DNA of 64,000 nt from Lepas anatifera (taxonomy: Eukaryota; Arthropoda; Thecostraca; Lepadidae), in the NCBI GenBank assembly GCA_034440635.1, contig JAOTON010001528.1:65001-129000 (forward strand), written 5' to 3'. The position numbers and the translations under genes were made by a program. The notes under the pieces were generated by a model, which was given only the letters and a program-made list of their open reading frames with translations, made no database searches and was not told where the DNA came from. The number at the start of each line of letters is the position of its first letter. Position 1 is the first letter of the stretch. Positions 34,216-44,400 of the stretch are shown here, in pieces.

Positions 34216-36802
34216 ATTTGCCTATGTGTTGGTCCGCATTCTGAATTCCATGAAATTTATAAACAAGTACATGCAATATTCGCTTGCCTTGTATGCTGTG
34301 CAGCATGCCTGGACAGTTAGAAAACTCATTTTCACCGGAGGACCTTGAAACGGAGCCTTCGCCCGATTTCTGCCATGAGACTGTTAATCGAAATAATCAT
34401 ACTGAGTCGAAGAGAGGCACACTCTCGCTCGTCTTTCACGGCGTGTAAAATTCAAAGTAGGTTAAACGGCTCTGTATGCTAATGAGATGTCCCCATGCAG
34501 CCAGACCGCACCAGTGCGCCGTCATGCTGCACGCTCGCAAATCGCGCTCAAGTATGCGTGGTGCCAGCCCATCGGCGGCGAAATTGAGAATCGTAGTGAT
34601 GCGTAACGGCCATTCATCACGTGCATCGCGCCGCATCGGCCCTGCTGCGTGCATAATGGCTCTCCCACGGCCGGTGCGTGCCGCTGGCGTTAGCGATGCA
34701 GCCGCAGATGTGGGCCAGTGCGGCGGCAGACGCCCCCGCTCAAAGACGCCGACCTGACGCCCGCCGCCGCTGCGGGTGTTTATACACGCCCAGGTGTGCG
34801 GGCGCCGGGCCCCGGCCCGCCAGGCACGGCCGCACAGGTGTGAGGGGGCGGGAGGGGAGGGGCGACCCGGAAGCGCGGTGTTGTGACGGCGGGCGTCTCG
34901 TCTGGGCTGCGGTTTAAACGGCGCGTGGTGTCGTCTCCGACGCCGTGGATGCTCGGAGAGGTGGTGTCTGGCGCTGGGACCGTGGCGACGGGTCTCCAGA
35001 CGTTTCACGAGGGCAGGCTAGAGTGAAAAGATGGATTTGTACTATGACTGTATCTGAAAAGTAACCACTTTCGTTCAATTTATTCTCAACTCGGACGCCA
35101 TTGCAAAAATTGTACTCAAGTGGCGCGTCTCCGGCATAAGAGATGGATAATTTTGACTCTTTTATTACACATGCCCGGAGCTCAACTTCAGGGCATATAT
35201 GACACGCTGAGGTGCTGTGAATGGTTTCAGCAGCACCTCTCCTGGAAAGTACGGGGATCTGGCCGACGTCTCGCGTCTGCAGCTGACAACGCCCAAAGAC
35301 GCACAGGAGACAGACCGTGTTACAGCCAGACGTCTCCCGGGGTACTTCGTGGAACAGGCGGCGCCAGCCTCTTTCGCTGTTCGTAAAACTCTGGGATGCG
35401 TTATTCCTGGGCTCTTTACGGCCTGGATCTGGTCGTCAAAGCACCGGAAGCGCCCGTCCCCTGGCCTTTGAGGTAGACGCCGTGATGGACGGCGGCTGCC
35501 TCAGTGACCCGGATGTAGAACCTGCCACACCGGCAGCGCCGACACCACACCCTGCACCTGATCTCCCGAGTTAGCAGGAACGCCACACAACCATGCGCCT
35601 CAGTGCCCGGTTCACGGGCGGGGCGAGTGATGTCGCGCCGGTAGAGGGCGCCGGATCACGCCGCGTGCCTTTGGTGCACGTGCTGGTGCACGGACACCTC
35701 TGAGCGGATGTACTACTGAGTCGGATGTAGAAACGGGTCTGCTGCGGCGGCCAGGGATCAATGCTCTCAATAGTCTGCAGTCCAGAGCTCAAACGCTGCT
35801 GGTAGCGGAAAGCGTGCAGAAATGCGGATTCTGACGGCTGGTTGAGCCCGCTACTCGTGCCAGATCGCGTGAGTCGGCTGTGTTGATGAATCCGGGAGGA
35901 CGGCGTGGAGTTGAATCGCTGTCGACTGCCGACACGGCTATATGTGTGAGGGCGGAGACCACTCCGGACAGGCGCTGACGTCATCAGTGACGGTGCTCTG
36001 ATGGTGGCATCGCGTGCTCCGGCTGACATCTGTCATCCGCCCATACTGACCCCTCTGTCTCTGTCAGCCGTGCTGACGCTGACACCAATTTATTAATCAG
36101 TCGTGCCGTTTTTAGATTTGGGATACTCATACTTACAACGCACTCTACAGAGGCGTCACGAGAGGATAAGCCTGGCAGCATTGCGAAGATTGCAACCGGC
36201 GTCATGCACGATTTTAACACTGCCGCCGATTACTCCCCGTGGTAAGAGGCTGACCCGCGCATTTGCTGACCTAAAGCCGTGAGTTTGTTCGCGAGCCAGT
36301 CGTGACTGTTCCGCCTGGGGCAGCCGCACCGCGGGTTGGTTCAGCGGTGGTAATACGTCACCATTGGCAGCCACGGCGGCCGACTGTGACACTACGGCAC
36401 GCCACACTGGCAGCCGTGCACAGGTGACGGCTCAGCTGCTTCGTCGGCGCCGACGGGGGCGTGCCGTCGCCACTGCCCATGTCCAGACGCGTCACTGGAG
36501 TAGGATTTGGAGTCGGTCGAAGTCAGCTTTATGGAATGTGATCCGTGACATCGCTGCTTGCAAGAATGTTGAGGAGATTTTAACCCTCTGAAATTTGACC
36601 TGGGCGCGCTCCTGAGTCGAGGTCAGGCAGAAATAGCCGGTGGAGAAGGATGGGGTCTCGGTCGCCGGCCCCTGGGGGTCTGTTGGCCGGTACCAGCTGA
36701 TGCTGTGGCAGAAGGTGCTGCGGCGCGGCGTGTGAATGTCGCTGCGGTGTGAACGGATCGCCGCGAGCGTGACTGAACGGTAGCGTGCGGCCGACCACCG
36801 AC
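34216..36802. other. GC-rich intergenic or intronic DNA
   Basis: The 34,640-34,960 segment is CpG-rich. A 190-codon minus-strand ORF (34,436-35,008) is Arg/Ala/Pro-rich, as expected of chance translation of GC-rich DNA. Nothing else was identified. Confidence 0.45.
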
Positions 36803-36992
36803 GGACAGCTCCACGGACACGGGTTACTCGCCCAGTTCGTGGGACGGTCCACGGACACGGGCTACTCGCCCAGTTTCCTGGACATCTCCACGGACACGGC
36901 TACTCGCCCAGTTTCCTGGACAGCTCCACGGACACGGGTTACTCGCCCAGTTCGTGGGACGGCTCCACGGACACGGGCTACTCGCCCAGTTC
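36803..36992. repeat. 38-39-bp minisatellite, five units
   Basis: CCACGGACACGGGTTACTCG followed by CCCAGTTCGTGGGACGGCT recurs at 36,811, 36,849, 36,887, 36,926 and 36,965. Odd and even units alternate between GTGGGACGG and CTGGACA endings. Confidence 0.92.
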
Positions 36993-37266
36993 CCGGTGTA
37001 TCCGGATCGGGAGGCGGTGATTGTGACGGGATTCGCGACATTCCTGTCCAGAGTGTCTCATTAAAGGTGGAGCTTCTCTGCAGTGCATCATTAAAGGCTT
37101 GCAGCATCTGTTTTGAGTCTCTCCCCTCTCTCTCTCTCTAAAAAAATAACCTTCCTCGGTCTCTCACATAAGAATTGGTCTTCGACGCGTTTCTGAATCA
37201 ATCCTGCCGGAGCGGCCGCGCCGTGCAGTCTGGAACTGGTTCGCCGGAATCGTGGAGAGTGCCGCG

Positions 37267-37401
37267 ATGTGGCTGTGTCTGGGTGCCTGGGCTGCCACGG
37301 TGTTCGTGCGGGTGGCACTGGGTGACCTCTTCAACCTCGGCTGCCTCGTCCTCGTGGGGATGCTGCTGGCCATGATGTCCGCCCACCTGCTGCGGAGACG
37401 G
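37267..37401 (+). CDS. candidate hydrophobic coding exon upstream of DAAM
   Basis: An ATG at 37,267 (purine at -3) opens 45 codons that run into a GTGAGC donor at 37,402. Unspliced, the frame stops eight codons further on. The peptide begins MWLCLGAWAATVFVRVALGD and continues NLGCLVLVGMLLAMMSAHLL, ending in three arginines. It looks like one or two membrane segments capped by positive charge. The same frame is open upstream to a stop at 37,147, so the exon could instead begin at an acceptor near 37,172 or 37,228. It ends in phase 0 and could join the alternative DAAM exon-1 acceptor at 41,202. I do not recognise the domain. It could be an isoform leader, a separate gene's exon, or chance. Confidence 0.33.
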
Positions 37402-40400
37402 GTGAGCCGGGCTGGGGACTAAGACACAGTTATGGGTTTCTGAAGCTAACTGACGTTTGCTGAGAGTTATGGTCGAAAGTGGCGAGGAATGGTGTTTTAG
37501 GCCTTTCCAACGGGGATTGAGTTTGTGACGATATATGATCTTGGTAGTTTGGGCATTGTAAGCACACGCTGTATTAAACTGACGTCTTAAGTAGAAGAGA
37601 CAGTCACAAAATGAAGGACGATTTTCGCTAAGGTTGACTTCTTAAACTGTCCTACGTGATAACGTGATAACGCAAGAAGCGAATGCCGTCTTTGATAGTT
37701 CCCATGTGAGTGGTGTTTATGACTAACGAAACCGCTCTGCCTACGGCATGAGCCCCGATTTAATCGATGTGTGGGCGGCAGCTGGCGGCAGCCGCCCGCT
37801 TGTCGTCGCGTCGTTAATTTACAGCATGTTTAACTGCCGCTGCAGCGCACGCACACGCAGTCGTTGTGCGTGTGAACTACCGGGCCGCGTCCAGGCAGCG
37901 AGCACTGGGCCGCGCAGGCGCCATAAAGGCTACCAGTATTCCCAGGCTGTAGTCCTGCCTGTTCCGGGGAATCGATCCTCGGGATGTTTGTTTATGGTTT
38001 GATTGCTGATTGTATCGCCGATTTATATCGCTGATAATATCGTCAGTTTGTCGTGGCAAGCTTTGAAGGGAATAGACCACCTTGTCGAAATTATAAACAG
38101 GATAATATTTGGACGAAATAGTTATGAAAATCAGGAAACCACATTTTGTCTCAATCTCCAATTGCTCAAAAGAAAGATATAGTCTCTTATCTCACGCTGG
38201 GTTGACCCAAGCATCTCGTGTCATCACGAATCTGTCACCTTTCGGCGGCTTGCGGCATGTAAGGTTGCGTGGCCATGTCATTTGTTAACATTTATCACGA
38301 AGCGTGCGCTGCCAGATGGCATTGGTGTGAAATAAGGAAGTAAGCCCCCTACTTTGAACTTAAAAGCGTGCGGAAATTTCATACCGAGAGCTTTGGGTGA
38401 AATTAAATATGCCAATTATAGTTTTGTTCTCCAAACGCTCTACAAAACTGCTATCTCAGTTCAAAACCCATTCTAGAAGTGGGACACTCCCTTTGAGGAA
38501 GGCTTGGATGCATCCTACCTTCGTTGTACCTGCGTCAGCTCCTAGCCTACTTTCCTGCTCTGATGCTTCCAGCTCGGTGGGTAGTGCATATGGGCTGGGA
38601 GGGGTAATACAATGGCTGCAGCAGACGGCAGCTCCGCCCTCTGACGGGGCTGCGGGATGACGCTTATCACTGCACGGCTGGGGCCGTCGCCGCCCGCAGG
38701 AAGATTTATTGCCGGGTGGCTCTGCCTAGCGCAGTGATTGCAGATTAGATAGTCCATGGTCCCAGTTTTGCAGTATTCCCGTTTTAGCTCCGGAAAATCT
38801 AAATGTGAGAGAGCATATGGTACGCACTGATTTGGTAACCGTGGTCAGCGCCGACTCGGAATGAAACCCGCTACACTGCTGTTCAACGCGGTGAAATGCT
38901 TCCATGGTCCAAAACATAACGCTCAGGAGCATTAGCTATCGGATTAAGATTTGGGAAGGTTCATGCCTATGATGCAGTTAGTCCAATCGGTTCATACATG
39001 ACTTATATGTTCTGTAGATCAAGTGACTAGCTAAAATAAAAGAGTTTTTCCTTCGTGCTTGGAATTAGGCTAATCACCTAAGGCGCTTTTAAAGAAGCAG
39101 TTCGATGTTTTGTTGCCAAACAAAACACTTCCATTACATTCCACCTTGAGCTCCCCCACCAGTGTCACAAAAAGTTTGCAAGTGTCCGTTGTGTACATGC
39201 TTGCCGTGACCTCGCCATCCGTTTGTTTCGTTGCAGGTGCATTGAAGACAACACATTGACATCAGTGTCACCTTGGTGTCGCTGGCTCGTGTTGCGCAAA
39301 AACGCTTGCTATAGAAACGCTTCACTTCTGTGCTAGCTTTCCCTGGGCCGGCTTGAGCCCATGCATGAATTATTGTGTCCAAGTTTTGATTTTTATGCAA
39401 CGGCGGAGAGATGGCGACGTAGGTTTTTATTGTTTTCCGAAACATATCACCTTGGGGCACGCGTGATGATATAAAGCCCATCAAGAATCAAAAACTTATT
39501 GTTTACTTTATGACCCTGGCAGCTGGGCGCCCTCAAACCCCAGCACAGACAAAAGCTTATTGTTTGTTGGATTTTCACGCTTATGATACACGTCATCCTT
39601 AGCTCACCACCACGGAAAAGTTGCTCACAATGTCTTAATAGGGCATTGTTTAATCTTAAATTGGTACTGGATCGGTTCTACATTTGTGAAAGACTTCGGG
39701 ACTTTCGGTATTGTTATCCAATTCCATTACTTGATCTGCTCGAAATTTGCACGGCATTTCCCCCATCGATAGATATCTTAATTCGTCTGAAATTCGTATG
39801 CTATTTCATTCAACCATCTCCTGCTGACTGAAGTAATTTCGGCGCGTCGAGCGGTGATTGGCTGGAATAGTAAAAGCCTGCTCAATATACAACCCTGACA
39901 GTGAAATTGGTTTGCAAATTGGCTCATCTGCCTCTCATTTGTAGCATCCTTGATGTCAAACTCGCTCGAACTTTCTCTCAGCTGTGGCAAACACGGCGTT
40001 TTGTCTGTCCGACCGGCTCTATTGTGGGCCGGCCGCGTGCCCGCGCGCTGCGCTGGGAGAGAGCACCATCCGTGAAGAGCCTCCCTCTTTGAGGCGCTGT
40101 GACCCCGGCAGAAAGTGACGACCATATGCCGCCACTCCTGGGCCGCCTGCACCGCGCAATAGCCGAGAGTGAAAGCTTCCCGGCCACTGTGTTTGCGCTT
40201 GATGAGGTGTCTGCCAGCGGTGATTAGACGGTGTAAGAACCACGGCGTCTTCGTGGTGTAACGAAGCACCACGATCTAAACACAATTACCCACTGAGCCG
40301 TAGCCGTACCCTTCTTACGCTCTGGATGCGACAGCAGCGGGAGTGGTAGCGGTCAAAACAGAGCGTCACTGTTACACAACTTCGGGTGTTTTTCGGGGTG

Positions 40401-41202
40401 CTTGTAGCTCAAAAGTGGCTCAGTTGCTTAGAATCAGCCAGGATTAGTAATCCTTAAATGGCGCTGGCGTTAGTGTTGTCAATAAAGCGTTCATTAGGTG
40501 TGTTTATTCGGCTGATCAGGCGATACTGCGACGCTTTGGTGTATGGGCTATCTGCGGGGATGCACCAGCCTTCATCGGATCCGATTCTGGTATCACAATC
40601 TGAAGGTCATGACGCCACCCGGCTCAGCGGGCCTGCTGTTTATGGTTCCATCTGCCTAATCAGACACTGAGTCACCTCTAATTAGACATGAAAGACCCGC
40701 TGGTTGACCCGCTTCCAGGGCTGGAGAATCGTATAATGCTGTGTGACCTTTCGTGAGGTGTTTTTGTGCTTTCAATTTTCCAAACGTCTGAAATAGATTT
40801 TGTGGACAGAATCTCACACTGTTCCGTGGCTTTTATCATTCTCACCCAAGGCTGGTGTAACGGGTGACCCAGTTGTCGTTTGTGTGCCCTGACTTGGCCA
40901 AGCTTCTAACGAGTTCACAGTGACACCAGTGACCTATCTGATCTGAATCTGAACTGTAGCCTTTATCAGCCTTTTCATTGCGTCACCCATCTGAATCGCA
41001 GCTTTGCATTGTGTCTGTATTTCTCTGTGTGGTTACGTGATTTTGGCTTATGTTTTCTAGTGCAAAGAGGGTAACGGTGAGAGGAAAATATCTATTTGTC
41101 TTTCACATGTCCTATTTTCAATCTTTCAGTGAAGAGGCTCAATAACCATAGCATTAGTTCTCAGTAAGACTGGTACATCTCTGTCTATCCCGTCCGCCCT
41201 AG
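37402..41202 (+). other. probable DAAM upstream intron or flanking DNA
   Basis: No exon-like frame with good splice sites was found between the hydrophobic candidate and DAAM exon 1. It would be one 3.8-kb intron if the two are joined. Confidence 0.4.
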
Positions 41203-41230
41203 CTCACTGTCTCCCTCCGTGCCGTTTCAG
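41203..41230 (+). other. DAAM: possible 5' extension of DAAM exon 1 (alternative acceptor)
   Basis: A pyrimidine-rich tract ends in CCCTAG at 41,202. The 28 bases that follow are open in the DAAM frame (LTVSLRAVS) and then reach the TTTCAG acceptor at 41,230. The two acceptors differ by 28 bases, so they would pair with upstream exons of different phase. Which one is used cannot be told from the sequence. Confidence 0.35.
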
Positions 41231-41448
41231 ACGACTCCCCTGGCGTGGAGGAGCCGGAGGCCAGCGACGGGCCCGACGCCGCCGCCACCGGCTCCTTCTG
41301 GTGCCCTCTGGGTCCGCTGGGCTCACTGGGCGAGCTGGGCAGCAGGCTGGCCGCCGGCGTCTCCAAACTGGACCTCAGCTCCTTGGGCCGGCAGAAGATG
41401 CCGCTGAAGGCGGTACGCACGCCGCTGCGCTGGTGCCGATGTCTCAAG
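41231..41448 (+). CDS. DAAM: DAAM exon 1 of the visible set (N-terminal leader)
   Basis: The exon starts after a pyrimidine-rich acceptor ending TTTCAG and ends at GTGAGC. It encodes 72 full codons, beginning [15 protein letters not shown] and ending [10 protein letters not shown]. The acidic, Ala/Gly-rich first part matches nothing I recognise. The Cys-bearing end sits where other DAAM proteins have a short Cys-rich stretch just before the EITY motif, so the junction with the next exon (CLK then [10 protein letters not shown]) looks right. A second acceptor at 41,202 (CCCTAG) would add nine codons in phase 0. The 41,230 acceptor needs one base from an upstream exon. It could also be an isoform-specific leader exon. 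Confidence 0.8.
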
Positions 41449-44400
41449 GTGAGCTCCCACGACACCTCTTACAGCGCGCCGGTGAAGCCCCTGACCCCTG
41501 TGCGTCTGTCGCACTCCCACGCGCCTGAAGCGGTGTTCCAGCCTCCTCCCTCTGCCACGCGGAGGTCGGCGCATCTGTCCCACTCCCACACGTGTGAACG
41601 CTGTTCCAACCTCCTCTCTCTGCCGCGCGGAGGTCGGCGCGTCGTGACCGGCAGGCGACCTTGCTACCCGGACTGAGGACGTCGGCTGGGCGCGGTCTGG
41701 CCAGGTGGCGACATCGTGACAGTTGTCAGAGGCGTGCCCAGGTCTGCTGCGGATGGGGGCAGGTGCCTGGTGGATAGAGTTGATGCTGGATCAGACAGCT
41801 CCATGGAAATAATGGCAAAGACCACTTGGGTTGTGTTTTATTGCCAAAAGCCTGTCCTGGGCTCGTCGCAACGCGGTCGTTTTTTAGTGAGCGGTTGGAC
41901 CCGTTGGCGGCCGCCTGGTTTCGGTGTTGAATAGCAGCTACCTGGTTTTGGTGTGGGGAGCTGTGGCCGCCTGGTTTTAATGTGGGGGGACCTGTGGTCG
42001 CCTGGTTTTGGTGTGAAATAGCGGCCGCCTGGATTTGTTGTGGATTCGATATGTGGCCGCCCGGTTTCAGTGTGGAGTGGACCTGCTACAGCTGGTTTTG
42101 GTGTGGAGTGGACCTGCGGCCGCCTGGTTGTGGTGTGGAGTGGACCTGCGGCCGCCTGGTTTTGGTGTGGAGTGGACCTTGCCACAGCCTGGTTTTGGTG
42201 TGGAGTGGACCTGCGGCCGCCTGGTTTTGGTGTGGAGTAGCGGCCGCCTGGTTTCGGTGTGGAGTAGCGGGCGCCTGGTTTTGGTGTGGAGTAGCGGCCA
42301 CCTGGTTTTGGTGTGGATTAGCGGCCGCCTGGTTTTGATGTGGAGTAGCGGCCGCCTGGTTTCGGTGTGGAGTAGCGGCCGCCTGGTTTTGGTGTGGAGT
42401 AGCGGCCGCCTGGTTTTGGTGTGTAGCGGCCGCCTGGTTTTGGTGTGGGGTAGCGGCCGCCTGGTTTTGGTTTGGAGTACAGCGGCCGCCTGGTTTTGGT
42501 GTGGAGTAGCGGCCGCCTGGTTTTGGTGTGGAGTGGACCTTTTGCGGCCGCCTGTTTTTGGTGTGGAGTAGCGGCCGCCTGGTTTTGGTGTGGTAGCGGC
42601 CGCCTGTTTTGGTGTGGAGTAGCGGCCGCCTGGTTTTGGTGTGGGAGCGGCGCCTGTTTTTGTGGAGTAGCGGCCGCCTGGTTTTGGTGTGGAGTGAACC
42701 TGCTACGCCTGGTTTTGGTGTGGAGTGGACCTGCGGCCGCCTGGTTTTGGTGTGGAGTGGACCTGCGGCCGCCTGGTTTGTGGTGTGGAGTAGCGGCCGC
42801 CTGGTTTTGGTGTGGAGTAGCGGCCTGGTTTTGTGTGGATTGGGCCGCCTGGTTTTGTGTGGAGTAGCGGCCGCCTGGTTTTGGTGTGGAGTGGGCCGCC
42901 TGGTTTTGGTGTGGAGTAGCGGCCGCCTGGTTTTGGTGTGGAGTAGCGGCCGCCTGGTTTTGGTGTGGAGTAGCGGCCGCCTGGTTTCGGTTGGTCCACC
43001 GCTGTGCTGCGGCTGTTGGCCCGCTGAGTCGGCGCTCTGATTAGTTGGAGGGCACCGGGTCTTAATTAGCCGAACAGTAATGACTGAGCGTCTTCTCTCG
43101 CAGCTGTGAACGCCCAGTCGATCGCAGCTGAAGACAAATGTGTGCTCTCCGTGGAAAGGCATGGTGTCGATCTTTGTTGATGGCGGTGATTAGAGATCTT
43201 TACAGAAATATGTTAACAAACTCAACAACGACGTAGAAGAGCGATCCAAGACGTGGGAAACTTACTTTCGGATTTCAAGCTGAATCTCTCACTGTTTGAT
43301 TGGCCCGTTATAAGATAGTGAGACGCGTGTGTGGATTGTCAGCGTTCCCTCGGTGCCTTGACGTGAATCTCGTTCCCTTTTACTTATCTGGCATGTGGGT
43401 TTGTTTCTTTGGTGGAGAGGTGTATCGTTTTGCCATCCGGACATGTGATTCCGGCGGAACCTTTCCTCGATCGAAATGCCAAAGCAGCGTTTAGATGCCG
43501 AATGCGCTTTAGCCTCAGCAGCTAAAGCGCCCTAACACACCAACGCACACTCATTTAGATGTATGTTTATTTGAAAAGAAAGAAGCAGTCAAAGAAGCAA
43601 TCAAAACGGGAAGTTTTAAGACCTTGAATCAAAACGTTCAAAACCATTATCAAAACGTGAGCGGTTTTCAAATATAATATTTTATTCGCTAAATACTCTT
43701 AACTAAAATTGCAGTTTTTTAGGGACTCATTTTAATCGCTGTATGTGCAAGCCGAGGTGTCGCCACGGATCTGGTAAGCAGCAGGTGACAAGGAACTAGG
43801 CAAAAACCTCAGCCAAGTCCCAACATTTTTGGAGGAGTTTCTCCCGCATCACCAGTGGAGGGACGTGTCCCTCCGTTTCCTCGTTTCCGACATATTTGTC
43901 TTCGAGCAATCCGTTGGAATGTAGACTGAAATTTAAGATTTCGACTTCTGTTTAACAAGCTGAGCCGGCGTTGAACATACGGGCTTCTCATCTTGGAGTG
44001 CCTTCCTACTCATTGCAGGGACATCGTTCTATCATGAAGGGACATATTAAAAAAAACATGGTCATGGAAAACAATAGAGGGCGAGTAATCGGGTGTTATT
44101 TTTTTCGTTTTTGGTTGTCTGGAAGCGGTTGAGAAGGCCGTTGACAAATGATTGGCAGAGGTCTGTTTGGCGACCGCTGCCTGATTGTCGGAACTTCCCC
44201 GTCGTGTCTGTGCCCTTGTCCTCATGCACTGCAGCGAATCAGACCAGCTAGTTATGAAGGCTCCTGCTCCCGCTCCTCCAGGGTCAGCACTGCTACTTCC
44301 GTAGAGTTTCAACTTCCGGACCTTTCAGATGTCTGCACCCAGCGCCTGAACACGGTGAAGAAGTGACAGTCGTCATCTACCACTTTGCGGGTTACCTGTT

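Noticed and set aside
34436..35008. 190-codon minus-strand ORF
   Set aside because: Arg-, His- and Pro-rich reading of a CpG-rich patch; no domain.
41219..41407. alternative frame across DAAM exon 1 (Pro-rich)
   Set aside because: This is the frame obtained if a phase-0 exon is joined at the 41,230 acceptor. It stops at 41,407 and does not lead into the conserved EITY exon.
42086..43162. 358-codon minus-strand ORF with Lys-Thr-Arg-Arg-Pro-Leu-Leu-His repeats
   Set aside because: It is the translation of the NotI-rich minisatellite. The unit lengths and indels fit a DNA repeat and the gene DAAM occupies the other strand.
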